Assembly (NCBI GenBank): GCA_947174335.1
Contig: CAMWIM010000003.1
Span: forward strand, 1-64,000
DNA length: 64,000 nucleotides
DNA from: an uncultured Porphyromonadaceae bacterium
Lineage (GTDB): Bacteria; Bacteroidota; Bacteroidia; Bacteroidales; Muribaculaceae
Reading direction: 5' to 3'
The translations under genes and the position numbers were made by a program. Shown piece after piece: positions 45,968 to 55,209 of the stretch (position 1 is the first letter of the stretch; the number at the start of each line of letters is the position of its first letter). Below the pieces are notes generated by a model. The model was not told the origin of the DNA. It saw only the letters and a program-made list of their open reading frames with translations, and did not search any database.

Positions 45968-45975
45968 CAAATTTA
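45968..45975 (-). promoter_or_regulatory. -7 box of the MFS transporter gene
   Basis: On the minus strand this reads TAAATTTG, about 52 bases upstream of the gene. Confidence 0.5.
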
Positions 45976-46020
45976 AGTAAAAATGTCTGATAATTTCACA
46001 ATTTAACGCAGAATTTTTAT

Positions 46021-46701
46021 TTAATATTGACGAGAACCAAAAATATCGTTACCGATGCGCACGTGAGTGGCACCGTTTTTGATGGCAAGCTGATAATCGC
46101 CGCTCATCCCCATCGAAATAATATCAAAGCGTTGTAAATCAGGTGCTATTTCAAGAATTTTACGTCGAGTGTCGGCAATCAGTTTGAAATCTTCCTCGAT
46201 GCGTGCAACATCATCAGTGTTTGATGCCATACCCATAACTCCGCATAAATGAGTAGCTTTCAAATTCTCAAATTTGCGGGCACGGAAATAGTCGAGGAGT
46301 TCATCGGGCGAGAAACCAAATTTTGTTTCTTCCTTTGCCACATGGAGCTGGAGTAAAACATCTGTCACCACACCCTTACGAGCCGACTCGGCATCAATCA
46401 AATCAAGCAGACGTTCTGAATCGACACTCTCGATCATCGAAACGTTACCGACAAGTTTCCGCACCTTGTTTGTTTGCAGGTGACCTATAAAATGCCACAC
46501 GATATCATCGGGCAACACCCCTACTTTATCAAGCAACTCATCGACACGGCTCTCTCCAAAGACGCGTTGCCCGGCTTCGTATGCCTCGGCAACAGTCTCG
46601 GCAGGGTGAAACTTAGATACAGCTACGAGCTTGACGTTCAAAGGGTCAAGCTCGTGGTGGTATCTTAAAATATTTTGTTTGATGTCAACGCCTGACGTCA
46701 T
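46021..46701 (-). CDS. YggS family PLP-binding protein
   Basis: The 226-residue protein has the PLP lysine in LVAVSKFHPAE (Lys30), WHFIGHLQTNK, and the C-terminal SMGMSGDYQLAIKNGATHVRIG. The family (YggS/PROSC/PipY) buffers pyridoxal phosphate and influences amino acid and keto acid pools. It has a TIM-barrel fold like alanine racemase but no known catalysis. It follows a DUF4494 gene with a gap of two bases. Confidence 0.95.
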   Translation of the reverse strand: MTSGVDIKQNILRYHHELDPLNVKLVAVSKFHPAETVAEAYEAGQRVFGESRVDELLDKVGVLPDDIVWHFIGHLQTNKVRKLVGNVSMIESVDSERLLDLIDAESARKGVVTDVLLQLHVAKEETKFGFSPDELLDYFRARKFENLKATHLCGVMGMASNTDDVARIEEDFKLIADTRRKILEIAPDLQRFDIISMGMSGDYQLAIKNGATHVRIGNDIFGSRQY

Positions 46702-46703
46702 AA

Positions 46704-47135
46704 TCAGCCTTTTTTTGCGTTATAGACATCCATAATCATGGTCTCGTTGATAGAGTGAATTTCAAAGTCACCGAGTGTTCCTTTCATGCCTTCCATAAAG
46801 TTGTCGTATGCGCCTTTGAAATCGTTAGCGGCTACAAGCACCTGACTGATAGTCTTTTTCTCGGCAGCCGTTTTCTCGTCGATTGAAATAAAGGCTACTT
46901 TGACAAGATACCAGCGGTCGGTTGAATCATCAGGAAAAATTTCAACGATTTTAGTTCGTTTCACGGTTGAAACCGAGAACTCTCCACCCAAACGAGGGGT
47001 CAATTCCTCAATAGTACGGGCTTCGGCTTCGGTGAACGAAAGAGCATCGACCAAATAAGTTTCACTTACTTTCTTAGTCGCGCCGTTTTCCTGAATTTTT
47101 TCATATCTAACTTTACATTCAAACCACTGTGCCAT
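46704..47135 (-). CDS. DUF4494 domain-containing protein
   Basis: The 143-residue cytosolic protein starts MAQWFECKVRYEKI and has YLVDALSFTEAEARTIEE, which are typical of DUF4494, a family found almost only in Bacteroidetes. No function is known. It is the first gene of a two-gene operon with yggS. That pairing suggests a link to pyridoxal phosphate or amino acid balance, but this is only association. Confidence 0.88.
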   Translation of the reverse strand: MAQWFECKVRYEKIQENGATKKVSETYLVDALSFTEAEARTIEELTPRLGGEFSVSTVKRTKIVEIFPDDSTDRWYLVKVAFISIDEKTAAEKKTISQVLVAANDFKGAYDNFMEGMKGTLGDFEIHSINETMIMDVYNAKKG

Positions 47136-47225
47136 AATATTTTACAATTTTAATTTAATTATTCTGATCGGTTTATTTACATCTGCCGTCTCCGTTTAAG
47201 AACCATTGATCGGCTTAATGTGAAG

Positions 47226-47233
47226 CAAAATTA
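47226..47233 (-). promoter_or_regulatory. -7 box of the DUF4494-yggS operon
   Basis: On the minus strand this reads TAATTTTG, 90 bases before the DUF4494 start. The divergent LysE promoter lies 80 bases away. Confidence 0.5.
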
Positions 47234-47312
47234 CGATTTTTTATTTTACCACACAAATCAATATCAACAAAATTACTGACATAAAAAGTTAGCACTTTTC
47301 AGCAAAAATTCA

Positions 47313-47320
47313 TAACTTTG
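47313..47320 (+). promoter_or_regulatory. -7 box of the LysE gene
   Basis: TAACTTTG lies 19 bases before the start codon, so the leader is very short. Confidence 0.5.
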
Positions 47321-47339
47321 CATCAACTATGCTCATGCA

Positions 47340-47984
47340 ATGAATTTGCTTCCACAAATAGTAATCAGCGGTCTGCTCATCGGTATACTTATTTCGGCAC
47401 CGATGGGTCCGATTGGTATGCTCTGTATTCAACGCACCCTGAACAAAGGACGCTGGCCCGCATTTTTCACAGGAGTAGGAGCCGCTTTTTCAGACCTTAT
47501 CTACTGTCTGTTAGCAGGTTTGGGTATGTCATTCATTACCGATTTTATTTCGGCTAATCAAGCCCTGCTACAGCTTTTGGGCAGCATTGTTCTTGCCGGA
47601 TTTGCCTTTTATCTGTTCCGCAAAAACCCGACACGGTCTCTCCAAAGTCAAACCGTGCAGCGTAAGCGCAATCTTTTCACCGATTTCGGAACCGGATTTT
47701 TGTTCACATTCTCCAACCCGCTGATTCTGTTCTTTATCATCGGACTCTTTGCACGATTCAATTTTCTTGTACCCGAATATTTGTATTATCACTACGTGGC
47801 AGGTTATGCCGGAATCTTTGGCGGAGCATTGCTGTGGTGGTACACAATCACATTTTTTGTCAACAAAGTGCGTGCCCATTTCAACGTGAGGTCAATGTGG
47901 ATTCTCAACCGAGTAATCGCCGTCATCCTCTTTATTATGGCGGCCTTTGGTTGCGTCATGAGTATAAAAAGTTTTATATCTTAA
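47340..47984 (+). CDS. LysE/RhtB family amino acid exporter
   Basis: The 214-residue protein has six membrane helices. The N-terminal SAPMGPIGMLCIQRTLNKGRWPAFFTGVGAA (in pieces) and FGTGFLFTFSNPLILFFIIG are typical of LysE/RhtB exporters, which expel excess amino acids such as lysine or threonine. The substrate here is unknown. The CBM9-like gene follows four bases after its stop. Confidence 0.88.
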   Translation: MNLLPQIVISGLLIGILISAPMGPIGMLCIQRTLNKGRWPAFFTGVGAAFSDLIYCLLAGLGMSFITDFISANQALLQLLGSIVLAGFAFYLFRKNPTRSLQSQTVQRKRNLFTDFGTGFLFTFSNPLILFFIIGLFARFNFLVPEYLYYHYVAGYAGIFGGALLWWYTITFFVNKVRAHFNVRSMWILNRVIAVILFIMAAFGCVMSIKSFIS

Positions 47985-47988
47985 GCCA

Positions 47989-48651
47989 ATGGACACCCCT
48001 GCTCCCCTAATTATTCCGTTTATCGAGAAACTCGACGCCGACAATCTTGCCGAGGCAGCCAAAGTGTTGCAAGATAACGGGTCGCCGACCTCTATCGACT
48101 CGGTCAACTGGAAAGATCAATATCCCTATCATCCGCTGACATCTTTCTACATCGGGCACAACGGAAAATATATTTTCATCGACTTTTTTGTCAGATGCAA
48201 CTATCTTCGTGCGGTCAATACAGCAAACAATTCGCCGGTTGCACAAGACTCGTGTGTCGAATTTTTCGTGTCACCGACAAACGACAATTTCTACTTCAAC
48301 TTTGAGGTTAACTGCATCGGTACAATCAACGCATCGTGTCGCTCGGAGCGAAACAATCCGACACGACTTAACGATGAGCAACTTGCACGTGTGCTCAGAT
48401 ATGCGTCATGTGGAACCCGACCATTCAACGAAATCGAAGGACTGTTTTCATGGAATATTACCCTTGCAATTCCGTTTGATTTGCTCGGCATTGAATATAA
48501 GGGTGAGCCAATCAAGATAAAAGCAAACTTTAATAAATGTGCATCAGCGACATCCCAGCCCCACTATCTTTCGTGGGCTCCCATCGACACTCAGGCACCC
48601 GATTTTCATCAACCGAGATGTTTCGGCACTGTAATCATCGCCGGCAAATAA
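47989..48651 (+). CDS. Carbohydrate-binding family 9-like protein
   Basis: The 220-residue protein has no signal peptide. It shows the CBM9-like beta-sandwich pattern: FFVRCNYLRAVN, SCVEFFVSP, YFNFEVNCIGTINASCRSER and YLSWAPIDTQAPDFHQP (in pieces). Such proteins are common and poorly studied in Bacteroidetes. Despite the name, sugar binding is not proven, and the lack of an export signal suggests a cytosolic role. It is probably cotranscribed with the LysE gene. Confidence 0.8.
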   Translation: MDTPAPLIIPFIEKLDADNLAEAAKVLQDNGSPTSIDSVNWKDQYPYHPLTSFYIGHNGKYIFIDFFVRCNYLRAVNTANNSPVAQDSCVEFFVSPTNDNFYFNFEVNCIGTINASCRSERNNPTRLNDEQLARVLRYASCGTRPFNEIEGLFSWNITLAIPFDLLGIEYKGEPIKIKANFNKCASATSQPHYLSWAPIDTQAPDFHQPRCFGTVIIAGK

Positions 48652-48701
48652 AATCAAGATTAATGATTGTCAAACAATAACTAAATAAATCAAAATAACA
48701 G

Positions 48702-49844
48702 ATGAAACTTTTTGATGTATATCCCCTCTTTGACATTGAAATAAATCGTGGCAAAGGCTGTCACGTATATGATAATAAAGGAACTGAATACCTTGATCTT
48801 TATGGCGGACACGCCGTAATTTCAATCGGTCACAGCCATCCCCACTATCTCGATGCATTGTCAAAACAAGCCGCCAAGCTCGTTTTTTACAGTAACTCGG
48901 TAATAAATCCGCTTCAAGTCAAATTGGCAGAACGTCTTGGTAAAGTTGCAGGAATCGACGATTACCAGCTTTTCTTGATTAACTCGGGAGCTGAAGCAAA
49001 CGAAAATGCAATCAAACTTGCTTCATTTGTTACCGGACGTAAACGCATAATCGCTTTTGACAAAGCATTTCACGGTCGTACATCGGCTGCTGTTGAAGCT
49101 ACCGACAATCCTAAGATTCAGGCTCCGGTCAATAACAATCAAAACGTTACATTCCTTCCCCTCAACGATATTGAGGCAGTCAAGAAAGAGCTCAACAAAG
49201 GCGACGTTGCAGCCGTAATCGTTGAAGGTATTCAGGGCGTAGGCGGCATACGCATCTCTGATGACGATTTTCTCAAAGAACTTCGCAAAGTCACAAAAGA
49301 TGCCGGCACCATGCTCATTCTCGATGAAATCCAGAGCGGCTACGGTCGTTCAGGTCGTTTCTTTGCCCACCAGTATTCAGGCATCAAACCCGATATGATT
49401 ACAATGGCAAAAGGTATCGCCAACGGCTATCCTTCCGCCGCTGTTGCAATCGCCAACGACATCAAACCTGTATATGGTCAACTCGGAACAACCTTTGGCG
49501 GTAACCATCTCGGATGTGCCGCCGCACTCGCCGTTCTTGATGTTATCGAGGATGAAAAACTGATTGAAAATGCCGAGAAAGTCGGACAATATCTCATCGA
49601 CAATCTAAAAGGACTTCCCGGTGTTAAGGAGGTGAGAGGTCGCGGTTTGATGATTGGAATCGAAATGGAGCGTGAAGCTAAAGAGTTGCGTCGCCGACTG
49701 ATTTTTGACCAACATATTTTCACCGGAGCCGCAGGAACCAACATCATACGCCTTTTGCCACCGCTCTGCGTCACCAAAGAAGATGCCGATCGCTTTATCG
49801 AAAGTTTCAAAAAAGAGCTGAAAAACGAAGGATATGTCGGTTAA
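48702..49844 (+). CDS. argD: Aspartate aminotransferase family protein, ArgD-like (acetyl- or succinylornithine)
   Basis: The 380-residue class III aminotransferase has YLDLYGGHAVISIGHSHP, NSGAEANENAIKLA, LILDEIQSGYGRSG, and the PLP lysine in MAKGIANG. The length and motifs fit ArgD, which aminates the ornithine precursor in arginine synthesis; Bacteroides uses N-succinylornithine. The acyl group cannot be told from sequence alone. No other arg gene is near. Its end overlaps ssb by 11 bases. Confidence 0.88.
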   Translation: MKLFDVYPLFDIEINRGKGCHVYDNKGTEYLDLYGGHAVISIGHSHPHYLDALSKQAAKLVFYSNSVINPLQVKLAERLGKVAGIDDYQLFLINSGAEANENAIKLASFVTGRKRIIAFDKAFHGRTSAAVEATDNPKIQAPVNNNQNVTFLPLNDIEAVKKELNKGDVAAVIVEGIQGVGGIRISDDDFLKELRKVTKDAGTMLILDEIQSGYGRSGRFFAHQYSGIKPDMITMAKGIANGYPSAAVAIANDIKPVYGQLGTTFGGNHLGCAAALAVLDVIEDEKLIENAEKVGQYLIDNLKGLPGVKEVRGRGLMIGIEMEREAKELRRRLIFDQHIFTGAAGTNIIRLLPPLCVTKEDADRFIESFKKELKNEGYVG

Positions 49845-50175
49845 TCGCGTCATATTAGTAGGCAATGTCGGAGCAAAACCGACAGTCAAGATGGTTGAAG
49901 GCGGAATGGTTGCAAACCTTTCGCTCGCTACAACCGAGCCTCCGCAGACAACGTCAACCGGAGCGGTCATACCTGAACGAACCGAGTGGCACCGTCTTGT
50001 TGTATGGGGCAAAAATGCCGAATTTACCGAACGTTATGTTGACAAAGGCTGTCGCCTGTATATCGAAGGGAAGCTGAGAACGCGCACATGGCAAGACACC
50101 AACGCGCTGAAACATTCAGTCACTGAAATTCTCGTCGACAAGCTTGAAATTCTTCAACGACCGACCTCAAACTAA
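49834..50175 (+). CDS. ssb: Single-stranded DNA-binding protein, short form
   Basis: The 113-residue protein is little more than one OB fold: VNRVILVGNVGAKP, TEWHRLVVWGKNAEF and GCRLYIEGKLRTRTW. It ends at LEILQRPTSN, without the Gly/Pro-rich linker and acidic DDDIPF-type tip that recruits partners in standard SSB. It may therefore be a secondary SSB or a minimal one. It overlaps the aminotransferase gene and precedes the OPT transporter by 33 bases. Confidence 0.9.
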   Translation: MSVNRVILVGNVGAKPTVKMVEGGMVANLSLATTEPPQTTSTGAVIPERTEWHRLVVWGKNAEFTERYVDKGCRLYIEGKLRTRTWQDTNALKHSVTEILVDKLEILQRPTSN

Positions 50176-50208
50176 GAAATAATATAATATCAATCAATAT
50201 CACATTTC

Positions 50209-52227
50209 ATGAAAAAAAGTAAACAAAAAAATGTCGTTCAATCGGGAGCCGCATTGAATCAGATCGATTCAATTCCGGCTGCTGAACTCGACCCGGTAGA
50301 ATTACCCGAAAACGCATTCCGCGAACTCGGTGCCAATGAGACCTACCGCCCGATGATGCACCCCGATCACGACTATCAGGAAGTGACGCCCTACTCAGTC
50401 GGTATGGGTCTGCTCTTAGCCGTAATCTTTAGTGCGGCAGCCGCCTATCTTGGCTTGAAGGTGGGACAAGTTTTTGAAGCTGCAATTCCCATTGCAATTA
50501 TCGCCGTCGGTCTTTCGGGCGCACTAAAGCTCAAAAATCCGATGGGTCAGAATGTAATCATCCAGTCGATCGGAGCTTGCTCGGGCGTAATCGTAGCCGG
50601 TGCAATCTTTACCCTTCCGGCTCTCTACATTCTTCAGGCTACATATCCCGAAATCACTGTAAACTTCCTCGAAGTGTTCCTCAGTTCGCTGTTTGGCGGT
50701 GTGCTCGGAATCTTGTTCTTCATTCCCTTCCGTAAATATTTCGTAAAAGATATGCACGGCAAGTATCCTTTCCCCGAAGCAACCGCAACCACTCAAGTTC
50801 TTGCAAGCGGACAGGCTGCCGGCAACAACGGACAAGCCAAGACACTCGTTATCGCTTCGTTGATCGGTGGTATTTATGACTTTATCGTCGAAACCTTCGG
50901 ATGGTGGGCAGGAACAGTATCGACCTACGCAACCCAATGGGGTCAGGCACTCGCAGCCAAAACAAAACTCGTATTCAGTTGCAACGTGTCGGCTGCCGTT
51001 CTCGGTTTGGGATATATCATCGGTATCAAATATGCGTTTATCATCTGTGCCGGTTCATTCTTTGTATGGTGGGTATTGATTCCGGTTATGGGATCGTATG
51101 GTGCACCTAACATCTGTGTAATGAGCCCCGACATGATATTCTCAAACTATGCCCGCATGATTGGTATCGGCGGTATCGCTATGGCAGGTGTGCTCGGTAT
51201 CATCAAATCATGGCCTATCATCACTCAGGCTGTCGGTCTTGCCCGCCGTGAGTTCAAAGGTCAGGGCGAGGGAGTGAAAGTACAGCGTTGGCAAATGGAC
51301 ATCTCAATGAAACACATTGTATTTTTCATTGCTATCGCCTTGATCGCCGTGTTCTTTTTCTTCTATATCGGTGTTATCCATAACTTCGTTCAGGCTCTCG
51401 TAGCATGGATTGTTGTGGTTGTTATTGCATTCCTCTTCACGACCGTAGCCGCAAACGCTATCGCTATTGTCGGTACAAACCCTGTTTCGGGAATGACCTT
51501 GATGACCCTTATCATTGCATCGGCAATCCTTGTTGCAATCGGTCTTAACGGGACATCGGGTATCGTGGCTTCAATGGTTATCGGTGGCGTTGTCTGCACC
51601 GCCCTTTCAATGGCAGGCGGTTTTGTAACCGACCTGAAAATCGGCTATTGGCTTGGGACAACACCCAAACGTCAGGAACAGTGGAAATTCCTCGGCACCC
51701 TCGTATCGGCTGCAACTGTTGGAGGTGTGATGCTCGTGCTCAATCAGGTTTATGGTTTCACCGGACCTAACGCGCTTGTCGCTCCTCAAGCCAACGCAAT
51801 GGCAAAGGTTATCGAACCGTTGATGATGGGTGGCGAAACTCCCTGGATTCTCTACATGGCAGGTATTGTACTTGCCTTGATACTCAACTGGCTTGGCGTT
51901 CCCCCGTTGGCATTCTGCCTCGGAATGTTCATCCCCTTGCAACTCAATGTTCCGCTTCTCGTGGGCGGTGCTATCGCATATTTTGTTGAACGTTCAACCA
52001 AAGACAAAGAGCTTGCAGCCGCTCGCCGCGACCGCGGTACACTCATCTCATCCGGTCTTATCGCCGGTGGCGCACTCTTCGGTGTGTTTGCCGCTTTGAC
52101 CCGCTTCTTTGGGTTTGAATATGTAGCAGGAATTGACGCTACCACCCTTCAGATTGGCGGATGTGTCGCTTATGCTCTCTTGATTATCTATCTCGTTTGG
52201 GATAGCTGCAACGCAAAGAAAAAATAA
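50209..52227 (+). CDS. OPT family oligopeptide transporter
   Basis: The 672-residue protein has about 14 to 16 membrane helices. The conserved KYPFPEATATTQVLASGQA is the signature of the bacterial OPT group. OPT members move peptides or metal chelates with protons. The N-terminus (about 1-60) is charged and cytosolic. The exact substrate is unknown. The MATE gene follows almost directly. Confidence 0.92.
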   Translation: MKKSKQKNVVQSGAALNQIDSIPAAELDPVELPENAFRELGANETYRPMMHPDHDYQEVTPYSVGMGLLLAVIFSAAAAYLGLKVGQVFEAAIPIAIIAVGLSGALKLKNPMGQNVIIQSIGACSGVIVAGAIFTLPALYILQATYPEITVNFLEVFLSSLFGGVLGILFFIPFRKYFVKDMHGKYPFPEATATTQVLASGQAAGNNGQAKTLVIASLIGGIYDFIVETFGWWAGTVSTYATQWGQALAAKTKLVFSCNVSAAVLGLGYIIGIKYAFIICAGSFFVWWVLIPVMGSYGAPNICVMSPDMIFSNYARMIGIGGIAMAGVLGIIKSWPIITQAVGLARREFKGQGEGVKVQRWQMDISMKHIVFFIAIALIAVFFFFYIGVIHNFVQALVAWIVVVVIAFLFTTVAANAIAIVGTNPVSGMTLMTLIIASAILVAIGLNGTSGIVASMVIGGVVCTALSMAGGFVTDLKIGYWLGTTPKRQEQWKFLGTLVSAATVGGVMLVLNQVYGFTGPNALVAPQANAMAKVIEPLMMGGETPWILYMAGIVLALILNWLGVPPLAFCLGMFIPLQLNVPLLVGGAIAYFVERSTKDKELAAARRDRGTLISSGLIAGGALFGVFAALTRFFGFEYVAGIDATTLQIGGCVAYALLIIYLVWDSCNAKKK

Positions 52228-52248
52228 ACTACCGTGCCGTCGATTGAG

Positions 52249-53568
52249 ATGAATAACAAATCAATCAACAGGCAAATATTGGCGCTCGCCGTGCCATCGA
52301 TTATTGCCAATATCACCACTCCGCTTTTAGCGTTGGTCGATACTGCCATAGTCGGTCACATGGGGAGCGCCATGTTTATTGCAGCCATCGCTCTCGGTGG
52401 GTCGGTTTTCAACATGGTTTACTGGCTCTTCAACTTCCTGAGAATGGGCACAAGCGGCATCACGGCTCAGGAATATGGACGTGGTACCTCGGGGAACACA
52501 TCGGAAACGCTCACCCGCTCGCTGTTAATCGCGTTGTCAATCGGAGTTGGCCTGATAATACTGCGTCAACCGATTATCTCCTTAGCCATCGATTTTATGG
52601 ATCCCGACCCGGCGACCGCCGACATTGCCCTCACCTATTGCCATATCCTGATATTCGGAGCACCGGCACTGTTGGCATCATATTCATTCACAGGCTGGTT
52701 TATCGGAATGCAAAACTCAAAGGCGACGATGTGGATTTCGCTGTTGATAAATGTAACCAACATCGGGGCAAGCCTGTTGCTGGTCTACGGGCTGAAATTC
52801 GGAATCAAAGGGGTGGCTATCGGAACGCTGACTGCTCAATGGATTGGAGCAATCGCGGCTTTCATTATGGCACTTCATAACGGTTACCGATTCAAGCGAC
52901 ACGAAGGTCAGCCGATATTTGACCGACAGAAAATCAAACAATTCTTTTCGGTCAACTTTGATATTTTCTTGCGAACTATCTGCCTGATAGCTGTCACTGT
53001 TTGGTTTACCCGAACCGGTGCACGCCAAGGTACTCTGATGTTGTCGGTAAACGCACTATTGATGCAATTTTTCATCATCTTCTCATATTTTATGGATGGA
53101 TTTGCGTTTGCCGGAGAAGCGTTGACCGGAAAATCTATTGGAGCCGGAGACAAATCATTGATGAAGTTGACCGTCAAACACCTGTTTGGCTTTGGAATCG
53201 GATTATCCATAATGTTTTCAATACTTTACACAATCGGTGGCGACCTGTTGCTCAATATTTTGAGCAACGAACAAAACGTTCTGCAAGCATCATCCGATTT
53301 CAGATGGTGGGTAGTGACCGTTCCGCTTGCCGGATTCTCAGCTTTTATATGGGACGGAATCTATATCGGAGCAACCCAAACCAAATGGATGCTCACGGCT
53401 GTTTTCAGCGCAATGGTCGTCTTTTTTGTCACCCTGACAATAACCTATCCGGTTATGGGAAATCACGGGTTGTGGCTCGCTTTTATTAGTTATCTTATAG
53501 TCAGAGGTTTAGTCCTGATCTTGACTTATCGCAAAATTGAGCGGGCACATTTTTATCATCAAAAGTGA
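52249..53568 (+). CDS. MATE family efflux transporter
   Basis: I use ATG 52249, which gives the usual start MNNKSINRQILALAVPSIIANI; an in-frame GTG at 52234 adds five residues. The protein has twelve membrane helices in two bundles of six, with LVDTAIVGHMGS in the first bundle and DGIYIGATQTKWM in the second. MATE proteins export drugs or metabolites using Na+ or H+. The closest type is DinF/NorM-like. A palindrome overlaps its stop codon and lies in front of the crp promoter. Confidence 0.9.
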   Translation: MNNKSINRQILALAVPSIIANITTPLLALVDTAIVGHMGSAMFIAAIALGGSVFNMVYWLFNFLRMGTSGITAQEYGRGTSGNTSETLTRSLLIALSIGVGLIILRQPIISLAIDFMDPDPATADIALTYCHILIFGAPALLASYSFTGWFIGMQNSKATMWISLLINVTNIGASLLLVYGLKFGIKGVAIGTLTAQWIGAIAAFIMALHNGYRFKRHEGQPIFDRQKIKQFFSVNFDIFLRTICLIAVTVWFTRTGARQGTLMLSVNALLMQFFIIFSYFMDGFAFAGEALTGKSIGAGDKSLMKLTVKHLFGFGIGLSIMFSILYTIGGDLLLNILSNEQNVLQASSDFRWWVVTVPLAGFSAFIWDGIYIGATQTKWMLTAVFSAMVVFFVTLTITYPVMGNHGLWLAFISYLIVRGLVLILTYRKIERAHFYHQK

Positions 53569-53573
53569 TAAAA
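53551..53573. promoter_or_regulatory. Palindrome in front of the Crp/Fnr gene, possible operator
   Basis: TTTTATCA and TGATAAAA form an 8-bp inverted repeat with a 7-base centre. It overlaps the MATE stop codon and reaches to 17 bases before the -7 box of the next gene. It could be an operator read by the regulator, or a weak terminator without a T run. Confidence 0.4.
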
Positions 53574-53589
53574 CTCCCAAAATAAATTG

Positions 53590-53597
53590 TATCTTTG
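53590..53597 (+). promoter_or_regulatory. -7 box of the Crp/Fnr gene
   Basis: TATCTTTG matches the consensus and lies 31 bases before the chosen start at 53629. Being inside the extended frame that opens at 53587, it argues against that earlier start. Confidence 0.55.
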
Positions 53598-53628
53598 TGA
53601 TATAAATTCTTTTTCTACTACATCACTT

Positions 53629-54327
53629 ATGATTAAGAGCGTATTAGAAGATGTCATGAGCAAAGACCTTGCAGCTCTTTGGACTCTTTTAGATAACGAA
53701 GAAAAGCGTCGAATAGTCGATGCCTTCACTATTCATAACTTCAAAAAGAACCAGATAATCTATGCCGAGAATGACAAGCCCGAATATATTTGGTGTCTAC
53801 TCAAAGGCAAGGTAAAAAGATATAAAGACGGTGCAGGCGGCCGTCAACAGATTCTCCGATTAATCAGACCTGTTCAGTATTTTGGCTATCGTGCCTATTT
53901 TGCCAACGAGCCATACGTTTCGAGTGCCGCAGCGTTTGAGCCCTCGGTTATCGGGTCGATTCCGATGTCGCTTGTCGAGGAGATGATCAATCACAACATG
54001 AAACTCGCCTGGTTTTTCATTCACGAACTGTCACGTAACCTCGGTGGCAGCGATACACGAATCGTAAACCTTACCCAAAAACATATACGCGGACGTCTTG
54101 CCGAAGCACTGATTGTGTTAAAAGACAATTATGGATATGAGCCTGACAACTCGACACTTAACATTTACATGGCTCGTGAAGATCTCGCTAATCTGTCAAA
54201 CATGACAACTTCTAACGCCATACGCACTCTGTCAAGCTTTGTCGCTGATAAACTGATAGTTGTCGATGGTCGCAAAATAAAAATTCTTAACGAACAGATG
54301 TTACGCAACATCAGCAAATATGGCTGA
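53629..54327 (+). CDS. Crp/Fnr family transcriptional regulator
   Basis: The start at ATG 53629 follows the promoter; a longer frame from TTG 53587 would include the -7 box. The 232-residue protein has a cyclic-nucleotide-binding-like domain (FKKNQIIYAENDKPEYIWCLLKG in pieces) and a C-terminal winged HTH with REDLANLSNMTTSNAIRTLSSF. There is no CxxC or N-terminal cysteine cluster for Fe-S binding, so an Fnr-type oxygen sensor is unlikely. Its effector is unknown. The lipA gene follows 20 bases later. Confidence 0.9.
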   Translation: MIKSVLEDVMSKDLAALWTLLDNEEKRRIVDAFTIHNFKKNQIIYAENDKPEYIWCLLKGKVKRYKDGAGGRQQILRLIRPVQYFGYRAYFANEPYVSSAAAFEPSVIGSIPMSLVEEMINHNMKLAWFFIHELSRNLGGSDTRIVNLTQKHIRGRLAEALIVLKDNYGYEPDNSTLNIYMAREDLANLSNMTTSNAIRTLSSFVADKLIVVDGRKIKILNEQMLRNISKYG

Positions 54328-54347
54328 TAAAGCGACACGAAATAACT

Positions 54348-55199
54348 ATGCCGGCTGATTATAGACATAAACCTGAATGGCTTAAAATAAAACTTCCCCG
54401 CGGTGTTAAAGCGGCAAGTGTTGTCGGAATGCTAAACGACCGATGCCTTCACACGATTTGCACCAGTGGAATGTGTCCCAACAAAGGTGAATGTTGGGGT
54501 AACGGAACTGCAACCTTTATGATTGGCGGTAATATCTGCACCCGCAACTGCCGCTTTTGCAATGTAACCACCGGTCATCCTCTACCCCTTGACCCGAAAG
54601 AGATTGACAACATCGTCAAGTCAATTAAAGAGTTAAATCTGAAACATGCCGTCATCACATCGGTTGACCGTGACGACTTGCCCGACGGAGGAGCTGCTCA
54701 CTGGGCATCATTAATCAGAGCCTTGAAAAAAGAATGTCCCGGCGTGACTATGGAGGTTCTAATCCCTGATTTTAATGGCGACTTGTCGCTTGTCGATATG
54801 ATAATTGCCGAGAAACCCGATGTTATTTCACATAATCTTGAGACTGTCCGCCGACTTTCACCCCAAGTGAGGTCACGAGCTACATACGACCGGTCGCTCT
54901 CGGTTATTAAACATATTGCTGACAGCGGAATACGTTCAAAATCGGGTATCATGCTCGGATTGGGTGAAACTCCCGAAGAGATTTATGAAACAATGGACGA
55001 TCTACGCGCTGTGGGTTGCGAAGTAATGACAATCGGACAATATCTTCAGCCTTCAGAGAAGCACTATCCCGTACAAGATTATATTCATCCCGACACCTTT
55101 GCCCAATATGGCGAAGTCGGACGACAAAAGGGATTCCGCCACATCGAGAGTGCTCCAATGGTACGTTCGAGCTATCACGCTGAGCGTCACGTTCATTAA
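54348..55199 (+). CDS. lipA: Lipoyl synthase
   Basis: The 283-residue radical SAM enzyme has the first Fe-S site in CTSGMCPNKGEC, the radical SAM motif CTRNCRFC, and the C-terminal RSSYHAE whose serine completes the auxiliary cluster. It inserts sulfur at C6 and C8 of octanoyl groups on lipoyl domains. It is followed by lipB after 10 bases. Confidence 0.97.
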   Translation: MPADYRHKPEWLKIKLPRGVKAASVVGMLNDRCLHTICTSGMCPNKGECWGNGTATFMIGGNICTRNCRFCNVTTGHPLPLDPKEIDNIVKSIKELNLKHAVITSVDRDDLPDGGAAHWASLIRALKKECPGVTMEVLIPDFNGDLSLVDMIIAEKPDVISHNLETVRRLSPQVRSRATYDRSLSVIKHIADSGIRSKSGIMLGLGETPEEIYETMDDLRAVGCEVMTIGQYLQPSEKHYPVQDYIHPDTFAQYGEVGRQKGFRHIESAPMVRSSYHAERHVH

Positions 55200-55209
55200 A
55201 CCTACTCAA

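Noticed and set aside
53587-53628. TTG start for the Crp/Fnr gene
   Set aside because: The extension would include the -7 promoter box, so it is not transcribed.
55099-55209. Earlier start for lipB
   Set aside because: The extra 37 residues are lipA sequence in another frame; LipB proteins begin near the chosen start.
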